Positions 43,742 to 52,668 of a stretch of 64,000 nt of DNA are shown here, piece by piece. The translations under genes and the position numbers were made by a program. How positions within the stretch are numbered: position 1 is the first letter of the stretch; the number at the start of each line of letters is the position of its first letter. Under the pieces are notes generated by a model that was not told the origin of the DNA, ran no database searches, and saw only the letters and a list, made by a program, of their open reading frames with translations. Where the stretch lies: the NCBI RefSeq assembly GCF_040289685.1, contig NZ_PSLQ01000003.1, forward strand, positions 40,355 to 104,354, given 5' to 3'. The DNA comes from Pyrinomonas sp040289685 (GTDB lineage Bacteria; Acidobacteriota; Blastocatellia; Pyrinomonadales; Pyrinomonadaceae).

Positions 43742-45574
43742 ATGAGGCTTGTCGCCATCGATTGGTTGATCATCGCTGGCTATTTCGCGCTTTCGCTCGC
43801 CATTGGGCTTTATTATGCGCGTCGCGCTGGGCGTTCGACCGAAGAGTATTTCCTCTCGGATCGTTCAATGCCGTGGTGGTTGGCGGGGACTTCGATGGTC
43901 GCGACGACGTTCGCCGCCGACACGCCTTTGGCCGTGACCGAGATGGTCGCGCGCAACGGCGTAGCGGGCAATTGGCTCTGGTGGTCAATGCTTGCCAGCG
44001 GCATGCTGACGGTCTTCTTCTTCGCGCGCTTGTGGCGGCGCGCTGAGGTGATGACCGATGTCGAATTCGTCGAGCTTCGCTATTCAGGTCGGCCAGCCGC
44101 TTTCTTGCGCGGCTTTCGCGCGCTCTATCTGGGCCTTCCGATCAACTTGATCATCATGGGTTGGGTCAATCTCGGCATGGCCAAAGTTCTGAGCGGCACG
44201 CTCGGATTGGCCAAGTGGCAGGCGCTCGGACTGTGTCTCGGCATCACGTTCATCTATTCGATCCTGTCGGGGTTTTGGGGCGTCGTCGTCACCGATGCCG
44301 TGCAGTTCGTCATCGCCATGGTCGGTTCGATCGCGCTCGCTATCTTCGCCGTCCAAGCCGTCGGCGGCATCGACGGTTTGAAAGCGCAAATCGCGACGGT
44401 CACGCCGGTCGGAAGCCCAGAGCCGTTCGGGCCGAATGCGATCAGCCTTTGGAGCGATGGTTCAACGGCGTGGATGCTGCCGCCGTTGACGCTCGCGGTC
44501 TATCTTGCGGTCAACTGGTGGGCCTCGTGGTACCCGGGAGCGGAGCCGGGCGGCGGCGGTTACATCGCGCAGCGGATCTTCTCGGCGAAGAACGAAAAGC
44601 ATGGGTTGCTCGCGACGCTTTGGTTCAACATCGCCCACTACGCTCTGCGTCCGTGGCCGTGGATCTTGGTCGCCCTTTCGTCGCTCGTGCTATATCGCGG
44701 CGCGACCGTGAACCCTGAAACAGGACAGCCCGATGCCGCTTTCGGTTACGTACAGGCGATGAACGATCTGCTGCCCGTGGGCTTTCGCGGCTTGTTGCTC
44801 GCTTCGTTCGCCGCCGCCTACATGAGCACGATCTCGACGCAGATGAACTGGGGCGCAAGCTATATCATCAACGATTTCTACCGCCGCTTCGTGAAGCGAG
44901 ATGGAACGGAACGCCATTACGTCTTCGCTTCGCGCGTTGCGACGCTCATCATCGTCCTTCTTTCGATCGTCGTCACATACTACATGAATCGCATCACCGG
45001 CGGTTGGGAGCTGGTGCTCGCGCTCGGCGCAGGCACCGGGCTGGTTTACATCTTGCGCTGGTATTGGTGGCGGATCAACGCTTGGTCGGAAGTGGCAGCG
45101 ATGGCGGCGGCGCTCATCGTTTCGCTGGCGCTCCGCTATTTCGTCGTCTTCGATGCTGCGACGCCGCACGGCTTCGCGCAATCGATTTTGACCACGGTCG
45201 GCGTGACGACGCTCGTCTGGTTGACGGCGACCTTTCTAACCGCCCCGGAACCGGAGGAGAAGTTGAGGGAGTTTTATCGGCGCGTGCGTCCGGCTGGTCC
45301 GGGGTGGAGGCGGATCGCACAGCTCGAGGGGGTGCCGGAACGCAACGACGAGATCATCTCGAACGCGATCAACTGGGCGTTTGGGATCGCGCTCGTCTAT
45401 GCGACGCTCTTCGGCATCGGCGAACTCGTCTTCGGTGCGTTCGGCAAAGCGACTTTGCTCTTCCTGTTGGCCGCCTCATGCGGCGCGGTGATGTTCTGGA
45501 ACTTAAATCGCACGGGGTGGGCCGGTTTGGCGGAGACCGAACGGGCACGCGCCGAATACGCGGCGCATGATTGA
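43742..45574 (+). CDS. Sodium:solute symporter (SSS family)
   Basis: A 610-aa inner-membrane symporter with about 13-15 helices of the SSS (LeuT-fold) family. Signatures: YYARRAGRSTEEYFLSDRSM near TM1-2, PWWLAGTSMVATTFAADTPL with the Na+-site helix, VFFGILSGFWGVVVTD-like region, and AAYMSTISTQMNWGASYI (the conserved TM8 S/T sodium-site helix). Related members transport sugars, including sialic acid and inositol; by context an amino sugar is the best guess. GGGAGG lies 6 nt before the ATG. It is the last transporter in the glycan region. Confidence 0.92.
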   Translation: MRLVAIDWLIIAGYFALSLAIGLYYARRAGRSTEEYFLSDRSMPWWLAGTSMVATTFAADTPLAVTEMVARNGVAGNWLWWSMLASGMLTVFFFARLWRRAEVMTDVEFVELRYSGRPAAFLRGFRALYLGLPINLIIMGWVNLGMAKVLSGTLGLAKWQALGLCLGITFIYSILSGFWGVVVTDAVQFVIAMVGSIALAIFAVQAVGGIDGLKAQIATVTPVGSPEPFGPNAISLWSDGSTAWMLPPLTLAVYLAVNWWASWYPGAEPGGGGYIAQRIFSAKNEKHGLLATLWFNIAHYALRPWPWILVALSSLVLYRGATVNPETGQPDAAFGYVQAMNDLLPVGFRGLLLASFAAAYMSTISTQMNWGASYIINDFYRRFVKRDGTERHYVFASRVATLIIVLLSIVVTYYMNRITGGWELVLALGAGTGLVYILRWYWWRINAWSEVAAMAAALIVSLALRYFVVFDAATPHGFAQSILTTVGVTTLVWLTATFLTAPEPEEKLREFYRRVRPAGPGWRRIAQLEGVPERNDEIISNAINWAFGIALVYATLFGIGELVFGAFGKATLLFLLAASCGAVMFWNLNRTGWAGLAETERARAEYAAHD

Positions 45575-45675
45575 GGGGCGCACCCGTGAAATCTCGGGGA
45601 TCAGACAGATTCCGCGCGTCGGACCTAGGTCCTTCGTTCATCCGTGATACGTCGAGCGCGTTCTTTGAAAGCGCG

Positions 45676-46446
45676 ATGCGGTGCGCGCTCTTTCTCCTCT
45701 TCTCGCTTGCGGCCATCTCCTGCGCCGAAGCGCGCACCATTCGGGTGATGAGCTACAACATTCACGTCGGCATCGGGATGGATAAAAAGCTCGATCTTGC
45801 GCGCATCGCCGCCGTGATCAAACGCGAGCGGGCGGAGATCGTCGGGTTACAGGAGGTCGATCGCGGCGTCGAACGGACCGGGCGCGTGGACCAGATCGTG
45901 AGGTTGGCGCGCTTGACCGGTATGGATTACGTTTTCGCGCCGAACTTGCGTTACCAAGGCGGCTGGTATGGCGTCGCGATCCTTTCGCGCTTTCCCATCG
46001 TGAGCTTTGAACACCGGCGTTACCGCAACCTGCGTGAAGCCGAGCGCCGAGGTTTTATCCGAGCTGAAATCGCCATCGGCGACGTTCGCCTTCAGTTCGT
46101 CACAACGCATCTCGATTATCAGTTCGCCGATGGCAGGCTCTTCGAGGCCAGACAGTTGTTGAACGCGCTCGATCACATCCGCGATCCGCTCATCGTCGCG
46201 GGCGATTTCAACGATGAGCCGACCGGGCAGACCTACAAGGCCATGTGTCTTGCGCTCGCCGATGCGTGGGTTGCGCGGCGGGGCCCGACGGCCAATGGCT
46301 TCACCTTCCCAGCTGATGAACCGATCAAAAGGATCGATTACGTCTTTTACCGCGGTTTCGACCGACTGCGCGTGGAACGCGCGTGGGTTGTTGATACGCC
46401 GGCTTCGGATCATCGTCCGGTGGTCGTCGAATTCAAGCTTCATTGA
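45676..46446 (+). CDS. Exported endonuclease/exonuclease/phosphatase (EEP) family hydrolase
   Basis: A 256-aa protein. Residues 1-20 are a signal peptide (CALFLLFSLAAISCAEA; the SC could also be a weak lipobox). The EEP fold shows all metal-site motifs: RVMSYNIHVG, GLQEVD, VTTHLDYQF, VAGDFND (D/N pair) and PASDHRPVVVEF (Asp-His). Relatives hydrolyse phosphodiesters in nucleic acids, phospholipids or nucleotides; outside the cytoplasm it could liberate phosphate-linked sugars or degrade DNA. ATG 45676 starts the signal peptide; an upstream in-frame extension is not credible. It begins about 100 bp after the symporter and ends with a hairpin. Confidence 0.9.
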   Translation: MRCALFLLFSLAAISCAEARTIRVMSYNIHVGIGMDKKLDLARIAAVIKRERAEIVGLQEVDRGVERTGRVDQIVRLARLTGMDYVFAPNLRYQGGWYGVAILSRFPIVSFEHRRYRNLREAERRGFIRAEIAIGDVRLQFVTTHLDYQFADGRLFEARQLLNALDHIRDPLIVAGDFNDEPTGQTYKAMCLALADAWVARRGPTANGFTFPADEPIKRIDYVFYRGFDRLRVERAWVVDTPASDHRPVVVEFKLH

Positions 46447-46457
46447 GGAGAACCACT

Positions 46458-46478
46458 GACAGCCGGAGAGCTGTCTTT
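46458..46478 (+). terminator. Terminator hairpin after the EEP gene
   Basis: Perfect 6-bp stem GACAGC/GCTGTC with a 6-nt loop, 11 nt beyond the stop codon and followed by TTTG. It plausibly ends the long plus-strand glycan region. Confidence 0.55.
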
Positions 46479-46784
46479 GCCGCTAGTTCGGCGCCAGACG
46501 TGGTAATAGGCGTTGGCGGCAACGCTCGGCTGCGATTCGTCATGAGTCGTTGCTGCTGGCTCAGCGTCAAACACGATAATGCACGCACTGATCGCGCCAG
46601 CTAGCTCGGTCGCTTTTCCGACGGTTCAACGTCCCATCCTTTCGGCTTGCATCTTGCCGACGCATTAGCGACGTGCGTTCGGCTTTGTTCGGCCCCTTGC
46701 CCCGAAAGCCAACCGACTTTCGGCTCGCATCGAGTTTCAAGCGTGGCGAAGTTGTCGCCGAAGACAAAAGCGCCACACTTTGTC

Positions 46785-46889
46785 CGCTGTTTGCTTGCAT
46801 GACAAGTGGCGTTTTTCGAGCCATTCAGGTGAACGCCTGGCGGGCGCGATGTGGTGCGCTGTTTGCTTGGGAGAGAAGTGCGAGTTTTT
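46785..46889. repeat. Pair of intergenic direct repeats, 72-bp period
   Basis: CGCTGTTTGCTTG at 46785-46797 recurs at 46857-46869; each is followed by AAGTG and TTTTT at matching distances, giving about 32-nt repeat units. They end about 55 bp before the small exported protein gene and may be part of its promoter or leader. The remaining 46447-46942 spacer shows no gene. Confidence 0.65.
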
Positions 46890-46942
46890 GCTGATTCTTG
46901 ATGCGGCGTTAAGCCGAAATTCTTTCGCGTGAGGAGAGACTA

Positions 46943-47209
46943 ATGATGAAACGTGCGATCTTGCATAGCGCTTTGTCAGCCGTAGCTGCGATCGGATTGG
47001 CCTTCTCCGTTGCGCAGGCACAGACCACGGCGAAACAAAACAAAAGGTCGAAACCTTCGCCGGAGCACAAGGCCGCCGTCAAGAAATGCCAGGATGATTA
47101 CGTCGCTGCCGTGAAAGCGGCCAAGGGCAAGAAGGGCAAAGAGCGCAAAGATGCCATCCAAGCCGCCAAGCAAGCGCGCAAGCAATGCATCGCTAACGCT
47201 CCGGCCTAA
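46943..47209 (+). CDS. Small lysine-rich exported protein
   Basis: An 88-aa protein. Residues 1-26 form a signal peptide (ILHSALSAVAAIGLAFSVAQ, cut at AQA). The mature 62 residues are very basic and helical (KAAVKKCQDDYVAAVKAAKG, KKGKERKDAIQAAKQARKQ), with exactly two cysteines that could join two antiparallel helices by a disulfide. No family is recognised. GAGGAGAG precedes the ATG and a strong terminator follows, so it is a well-formed monocistronic gene. Charge and hairpin design suggest a periplasmic or surface protein that binds polyanions (DNA, RNA, polysaccharide) or a bacteriocin-like peptide; this is inference. Confidence 0.85.
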   Translation: MMKRAILHSALSAVAAIGLAFSVAQAQTTAKQNKRSKPSPEHKAAVKKCQDDYVAAVKAAKGKKGKERKDAIQAAKQARKQCIANAPA

Positions 47210-47238
47210 CGAATTTGGCAGAGAGGGCAAGCACTTAA

Positions 47239-47277
47239 AGGCCGATGGTGATAGCCTCCCACCATCGGCCTCTTTTT
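47239..47277 (+). terminator. Strong Rho-independent terminator
   Basis: A 12-bp stem AGGCCGATGGTG / (C)ACCATCGGCCT with a short loop, followed at once by CTTTTTCC. It lies 29 nt after the stop codon of the lysine-rich exported protein. Confidence 0.92.
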
Positions 47278-47285
47278 CCCCGTTG

Positions 47286-47374
47286 CCGCGACTTTTCGCA
47301 GAATCCGACTTAGTTCAGCGTTCGTGGCTTTGAACAGATGCCGCACGTCACCGCGACTTTTCGCAGGATCCGAC
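47286..47374. repeat. Pair of intergenic direct repeats, 65-bp period
   Basis: A 24-bp unit beginning CCGCGACTTTTCGCAG at 47286-47309 recurs at 47351-47374 with a single mismatch, between the terminator and the end of the minus-strand amidohydrolase gene. Confidence 0.8.
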
Positions 47375-47436
47375 CGTCGCCCGACGAGCGTTCGGAGAGC
47401 GGAAGATCCAGTTTGGTCGTCGAGGCGTTTTGCTCC

Positions 47437-49134
47437 CTATCTTCGTGGCGAATTCGCATAGCCGGGGCCGCGTATGATGCGCCCGGCGAGCGTGCCAGTG
47501 TGTTTGCCTTGATCAACGGCGATCTGTCCGTTGATGATGACGAAGTTGATGCCTTCCGGATACTGGTTTGGATTCTCAAAGGTCGCGCGGTCGCGAACCT
47601 TTTCGGGGTCGAAGATGACGACGTCGGCGAAGTAGCCTTCGCGCAGCAGTCCGCGGTCGCGCAAGCGAACGCGCGCTGCCGGCAGTCCGGTCATCTTGTG
47701 AATCGCCTCTTCGAGCGTCAGGAGCTGTTCTTCGCGCACGTAGCGAGCGAGGATGCGCGGGTAGCTGCCCCAGCCGCGGGGATGTGATTTCGATCCGGAG
47801 AGAGGTCCGTCGGTCGCGCGCGCGCCGCTATCCGTGCAGATCGAGATGAACGGGGCGCGCAAAGCGGCGCGCAGATCATCCTCGCTCATCATGAAGTAGA
47901 TGGCGCCTGTCTGCCCGCGGTCAGCGATGATGAAGTCGAAGAGCGCATCGAGCGGATCTTTCCCTTGTTCCGCCGCGATCTCCGATAAGCGCTTGCCTTG
48001 ATACTTTTCGAGCGCCGGGTTGACCACCGATCCGATGAGCACGCCGCTTGCGCCGCCGCTTCCCAAGTAGATGTTCTCCCAGTCGTTGGAATCGGTCATG
48101 ATCTCGCGCTTCAAAGAAGCGCGAGTCTGCGCGTCGGCGAGCCGCGAGAGCGTCTTTTCGATGCCCCCTTCGAGCACCCATGGCGGAAGGCACGCCGTCA
48201 AAGAGGTGCTCGCCGCCGTGTACGGATAGACATCTGCCGTGATATCCAGCCCGCTTCTCCTCGCCTGTTCGATGCGGCGCAGGACTTCCGGCATCCGTCC
48301 CCAATTCTTCTTGTAGGCCGTTTTGAGGTGCCAAATTTCGACCGGTATTTGCGCGCGCCGCGCGATCTCGAAGACCTCTTCGAGCGAAGAGTCAATGGCG
48401 TTGGCTTCGCTTCGCTGATGCGTCGCGTAGATGCCGCCGTAAGCGCGTGCGACCTTGGCCAGCTCGATGATCTCGTCCGTTTTGGCGAAACGAGCTGGAA
48501 CGTACTGCAAAGAGGTCGAAAGTCCGAGCGCGCCGTCGCGCATCGCTTCAGCGACGAGCTGCTTCATCCGTTCGAGTTCCGCCGCGGTTGGGGCGCGATT
48601 CTCGTAACCGATGACGTATTCGCGCACTTGCGTGGCGCCGACGAAAGTGCCGATGTTCAACCCGATCCTTTGTCGTTCGAGGCGGCGGAAGTATTCATCG
48701 AGCGTGCGCCAATCGACCTTGAGGTCGTAGCGGCGATAGAAATCCTCGTTCTCGCGGATAATCCGATCGCTCATGGGAGCGACCGATTCGCCTTCGCCGG
48801 TGATCTCGGTCGTTACGCCTTGCATCACCTTACTCATCGCGCGCGGGTCGATGAGCAAGAATATCTCCGACTGGCCCAACATGTCGATGAATCCGGGCGC
48901 GACCACCTGCCCGCGCGCGTCGATTTCACGCGCGGCGCGCGCGCCACGCAACTGTCCAATGCGCACGATGCGGTCGCCTTGGATGGCGACATCGGCGATG
49001 AAAGAAGCGCGCCCCGTGCCATCGACGACGCGCCCCTGACGGATGATGATGTCGTACGCGGTTCGCGGCTTTTGGGCTGCCGCATCGCCGAGCGCGAGCG
49101 AAAAGAGCAGCAGCGCGATGAAAACCCGCTTCAT
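47437..49134 (-). CDS. D-aminoacylase-like amidohydrolase lacking the HxH metal motif
   Basis: A 565-aa exported protein; residues 1-20 are a signal peptide (KRVFIALLLFSLALGDAAA). It follows the N-acyl-D-amino-acid deacylase pattern: YDIIIRQGRVVDGTGRASF, VMQGVTTEITGEGESVAP, LGLSTSLQYVPARFA, GIYATHQRSE (His ligand), GRIIRGPG at the end, and FICTDS-like ISICTDSGA with the catalytic Asp. The usual strand-1 PGFIDxHxH metal site reads PGFIDMLGQSE (residues 80-90), so both His are missing. This suggests a mononuclear enzyme or altered chemistry. Substrate may be N-acyl-D-amino acids from peptidoglycan or a related amide; it stands alone between repeats, convergent with the glycan region. Confidence 0.88.
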   Translation of the reverse strand: MKRVFIALLLFSLALGDAAAQKPRTAYDIIIRQGRVVDGTGRASFIADVAIQGDRIVRIGQLRGARAAREIDARGQVVAPGFIDMLGQSEIFLLIDPRAMSKVMQGVTTEITGEGESVAPMSDRIIRENEDFYRRYDLKVDWRTLDEYFRRLERQRIGLNIGTFVGATQVREYVIGYENRAPTAAELERMKQLVAEAMRDGALGLSTSLQYVPARFAKTDEIIELAKVARAYGGIYATHQRSEANAIDSSLEEVFEIARRAQIPVEIWHLKTAYKKNWGRMPEVLRRIEQARRSGLDITADVYPYTAASTSLTACLPPWVLEGGIEKTLSRLADAQTRASLKREIMTDSNDWENIYLGSGGASGVLIGSVVNPALEKYQGKRLSEIAAEQGKDPLDALFDFIIADRGQTGAIYFMMSEDDLRAALRAPFISICTDSGARATDGPLSGSKSHPRGWGSYPRILARYVREEQLLTLEEAIHKMTGLPAARVRLRDRGLLREGYFADVVIFDPEKVRDRATFENPNQYPEGINFVIINGQIAVDQGKHTGTLAGRIIRGPGYANSPRR

Positions 49135-49227
49135 TGAACGCCTCCAGGCGCGGCAGAATCTTCACGGCGTTGACGGTTTTACTACTCCCCGTCGGTCGCA
49201 GTCAAAGATTGAGTGCCCGATTGCTCA

Positions 49228-49310
49228 CGTTTCCGGTTTCCATCTTCGCCGGGTGAGCGCATTGGGGCGTTCTCCGCGCCACGCAGACGATGGCGCGCGT
49301 TTCCGGTCTC
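49228..49310. repeat. Pair of intergenic direct repeats, 70-bp period
   Basis: CGTTTCCGGTTTC (49228-49240) recurs as CGTTTCCGGTCTC (49298-49310). Located in the 414-bp spacer between the divergent amidohydrolase and second TonB-receptor genes, which otherwise shows no gene. Confidence 0.5.
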
Positions 49311-49548
49311 AAAACAACCAGACGGGAAAGGCGCTGGCCGCGCTTGCGAGACCGAGAGCGCTCTCCAAGTTTTAGCATCCTCGCCGCTCGCTGCGCGTAA
49401 CGTGGATTTAGCGAACGGCGGGTTGAACGGCACGGGCGGGATGTGATTTGATCTCGCCGCAAAGAGCTGCCTCTTGAAGCAAATGGACGCGAAAAAGGCC
49501 GCGACATTTCGAGCCTCGTTTGAGGCGAAAAACTTGAGGAGGGAGAAG

Positions 49549-52548
49549 ATGAAACTCTTTCTGGGCATACGTCACGTGTGCGCGTGTCTCGTTTTGCTCT
49601 TCTCGCTGTGCGTTGCGTGTGCGGCGCAATCGCAAGCGACCACAGGCAACATCGAAGGGAGAGTGCTGGACCAGCAGGAAGCCGTCGTCGTCGGCGCGAC
49701 CGTGACGGCGACCAACCAGCAGACCGGTTTGACCAAAAGCGTCACGACCGATGAGAGCGGCCAATACAGATTGATCCTCCTGCCGCCCGGTTCCTACACG
49801 GTGCGCGTCGAAGGGAGCGGTTTCGCGCCGGCTGAAGCGCGCGACGTGGTGGTCACCGTCGGCGGCAAGGTGACGCTGGATTGGCGTCTTTCGCCCGGCG
49901 GCGTCGTCGGCGAATTGGTCGTGACGGGCGAAGCTCCGTTGGTCGAAACCACGCGCACTTCGGTCTCTTCGGTCGTCAATCTGCGCGCCATTGAAAACCT
50001 GCCTGTGAGCGGACGCAATTACTTGGATTTTGCGACGCTCACGCCCGGTGTGATCCGCGATCCGACGCGCACCGGGGATCTTGCCGTTGGCGGGCAGAAG
50101 GGGACTTTGAATAACCTTCAGGTCGATGGCGTGGATAACAACAACACCTTCTTCGGACAGGCGTTCGGTCGCACAGGGGTGCGCCCGCCCTATCAGTTCT
50201 CGGAAGAATCGGTGCAGGAGTTCCAAGTCAACCAGAACGGTTTTTCCGCTGAATTCGGGCGCGCTGGCGGAGCCGTCATCAACGTCGTCACGCGCTCCGG
50301 CACGAACGAGTTTCACGGCGGCGCTTTCGAATATTTCCGCGATGAATCTTTGAACGCTAATTCGCCGAGCTTGAAGGCGACGCAAGCGCAACGCGGTCTG
50401 CCGAACAAGCGTCCGCCATCACAGATCAACCAATTCGGCGGCAGATTTGGCGGCCCTATCAGAAAGAATCGCGCCTTCTTCTTCTTCACCTACGATGGGC
50501 AGCGGACCAATATCCCGAATCCGGTCGAACCGCCCAACTTCTTCAATCAACCGCCATCCATTCAAGCGCTGTTGTTGCCCAAGCTGAACACCTACAAGGT
50601 GAACCGCAACCAAGATGTGTACATGTTGAAATTGGATTTCGTCCTCAGCGCGCGCAATCAGCTCTCGTTGCGCTTCAACCGGCAGAACTTCACCGGCGTG
50701 AACAACGAGTTCACCGGGCCGCTCGGCACGGAAGAGCATTCCGGCAACAGCTTGGCGCGAACCACAACGCTCTCGGGCACGCTCGCCTCCACGTTGAGCA
50801 ACAACGTGCTCAACGAATTTCGTTTCCAAGTCGCGCGCGATGCCGAACCGGGCACCGCCAACAGCGATCAGCCAGAAGCGCGCATCCAGACGGGCAGCGG
50901 CTTCCTCTTGATCGGACGCAACAACTTCAGTCCGCGCGAGACGACCATTCGCCGCGCCCAATTCATCGACAACATCTCTTTCGTCCTCGGACGGCACAAC
51001 TTGAAGACAGGCGTGGACGTAAACTTCGATCGCATCTACAACTTCTTCCCCGGCTTCTTCACCGGACAATATACGTTCAATTCCTACGCCGATTTCGCCG
51101 CCAACCGTCCTTCCGCCTTCAGTCAAAACTTCGCCGGACCGAACACCTCTGGTCCGGTGACGCGCCCGAACAGCGCCGACTACGCTGCTTTCGTGCAGGA
51201 CGATTGGCGTGCGACGCCGCGGCTGACGATCAACGCCGGTCTGCGTTACGACTACCAAAGCCTAGCGCAGCCGCCAGTCCGCAACCCCGACCCGCAACTT
51301 CTCGCCGCTAAGCTGGACACGAGTCGGCGGCCCAAAGACGCGAACAACTTCGCGCCGCGCATCGGTTTTGCCTATTCGCCTGATGAAAAGACCGTCGTTC
51401 GCGGCGGTTACGGCATCTTCTACGGGCGCACGCCGGCGATCATGGTCTCCACCGCCCATTCACAAAACGGCATCAACGTCGTTGGCGTTAACTTGACGAG
51501 CAACGCGGCCATCATCGCCGCTGGGTTGACCTATCCGCAGATCTTCAAATCGCCGCCTCCGCCGGGCACGGGTGCGCCTGTGCGGCCCAACCTCTTCCTG
51601 TTTGAAGAGAACTACGTTCAGCCTTACGTGCAACAAGCGCGGCTTGGCGTCGAGCGTGAGCTGCTGCCCAACACGAGTTTGTCCGTCACTTACCTCTTCT
51701 TCCGGGGCGTACACCTATCGCGGACGCGCGACATCAACCTCTTCCCGCCGGTTGAAACGCCGGGCATCGGCTACGATGGACAATCCTTCAAGGTGTTGCG
51801 CTTTCCCGCGACCCGTCCGTTCGCTAACTACACGCGCATCAACCTGTTTGAGAGCAGCGCCGATTCGCTCTACAACGGGCTGGCCGTTCAATTAACGCGC
51901 CGTTTCGCGCGCGGGGTGCAATTCATCGCCGCGTACACGCTCGCAAAAGCCAAAGATAACAAGCCGGACCAGACGGCTGTGGTGCCCGGCAGCGGCGATG
52001 ATGCCAAGGTGGTCGAAAACCCGTTCAACTTGCGGGCGGAGTGGAGCGCCGCTGATGTTGATCAGCGCCAGCGTTTCGTCTTCAGCCCCGTCTTCGAGTT
52101 CGGACGTTTTACGCGCACGGAGAACCGTTTCTTGCGCGCCGCGTTGAGCGACTACCTTCTTTCCGGGATCATCCAATTGCAGTCCGGGTTCCCCTATTCG
52201 GCTGGCATCAGCGGAGACCCGAACCGCGATGGCAATCAATTGAACGATCGCGTGCCGACCACGCGACGCAATCAGTTCTACACGCCAGCGACCTACCAGT
52301 TCGACCTGCGCCTCGCGCGCCGCATACGAATCGGCGAAAAAGCGCGTTTGAGCTTGATCGTCGAAGGCTTCAATCTCTTCAATCGCGCCAACGTCGCGAC
52401 CGTCAATTCGACTTACTACCGCGGATTTACGGTCGACAGTGCGGGCACATTGCAGTTCGGCGCGCCGCCCGCCTCTGCCGCTTTCGGCACGCCGCGAACC
52501 TTTTTAACTCCGCGCGAACTGCAACTGGCCATCAAGTTCGATTTTTGA
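49549..52548 (+). CDS. Oar-like TonB-dependent receptor
   Basis: A 999-aa outer-membrane receptor. Signal peptide about 1-28 (ACLVLLFSLCVACAAQ), CarboxypepD_reg-like domain about 30-115 (TGNIEGRVLDQQEAVVVGAT ... GQYRLILLPPGSYTV), plug (IENLPVSGRNYLDFATLTPG ... GRAGGAVINVVTRSGTNEFH) and a beta-barrel ending in ELQLAIKFDF, an intact C-terminal beta-signal with terminal Phe. GAGGAGGGAG lies just before ATG 49549; the longer in-frame start at 49474 would place a charged tail ahead of the signal peptide. The ligand is unknown; the neighbouring amidohydrolase could act on what it imports. It serves as the reference for the truncated receptor at 27975. Confidence 0.93.
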   Translation: MKLFLGIRHVCACLVLLFSLCVACAAQSQATTGNIEGRVLDQQEAVVVGATVTATNQQTGLTKSVTTDESGQYRLILLPPGSYTVRVEGSGFAPAEARDVVVTVGGKVTLDWRLSPGGVVGELVVTGEAPLVETTRTSVSSVVNLRAIENLPVSGRNYLDFATLTPGVIRDPTRTGDLAVGGQKGTLNNLQVDGVDNNNTFFGQAFGRTGVRPPYQFSEESVQEFQVNQNGFSAEFGRAGGAVINVVTRSGTNEFHGGAFEYFRDESLNANSPSLKATQAQRGLPNKRPPSQINQFGGRFGGPIRKNRAFFFFTYDGQRTNIPNPVEPPNFFNQPPSIQALLLPKLNTYKVNRNQDVYMLKLDFVLSARNQLSLRFNRQNFTGVNNEFTGPLGTEEHSGNSLARTTTLSGTLASTLSNNVLNEFRFQVARDAEPGTANSDQPEARIQTGSGFLLIGRNNFSPRETTIRRAQFIDNISFVLGRHNLKTGVDVNFDRIYNFFPGFFTGQYTFNSYADFAANRPSAFSQNFAGPNTSGPVTRPNSADYAAFVQDDWRATPRLTINAGLRYDYQSLAQPPVRNPDPQLLAAKLDTSRRPKDANNFAPRIGFAYSPDEKTVVRGGYGIFYGRTPAIMVSTAHSQNGINVVGVNLTSNAAIIAAGLTYPQIFKSPPPPGTGAPVRPNLFLFEENYVQPYVQQARLGVERELLPNTSLSVTYLFFRGVHLSRTRDINLFPPVETPGIGYDGQSFKVLRFPATRPFANYTRINLFESSADSLYNGLAVQLTRRFARGVQFIAAYTLAKAKDNKPDQTAVVPGSGDDAKVVENPFNLRAEWSAADVDQRQRFVFSPVFEFGRFTRTENRFLRAALSDYLLSGIIQLQSGFPYSAGISGDPNRDGNQLNDRVPTTRRNQFYTPATYQFDLRLARRIRIGEKARLSLIVEGFNLFNRANVATVNSTYYRGFTVDSAGTLQFGAPPASAAFGTPRTFLTPRELQLAIKFDF

Positions 52549-52568
52549 TGCTTCATCTTGAAGGTCCG

Positions 52569-52603
52569 CTAGGGTCATCTCTTTCACGAGGAGATGACCC
52601 TAG
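52569..52603 (+). terminator. 13-bp perfect inverted repeat after the TonB-receptor gene
   Basis: CTAGGGTCATCTC and GAGATGACCCTAG with a 9-nt loop, 20 nt past the stop codon. No run of T follows, so it may act as a Rho-independent-like barrier, an mRNA 3'-end stabiliser, or a protein-binding palindrome. Confidence 0.5.
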
Positions 52604-52668
52604 TGTTCGTCCCGATCAAGATGAATCCCTAGTTCTTGGCTCTGCGTCCAGCTTGCCGGGCGCAGGCG

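Noticed and set aside
46480..46700. IS remnant in the spacer before the lysine-rich protein
   Set aside because: Some words resemble the spacer near 7200, but there is no TnpB motif or end hairpin.
47998..49137. 379-aa plus-strand ORF
   Set aside because: Antisense of the amidohydrolase gene, which has a signal peptide and clear family motifs.
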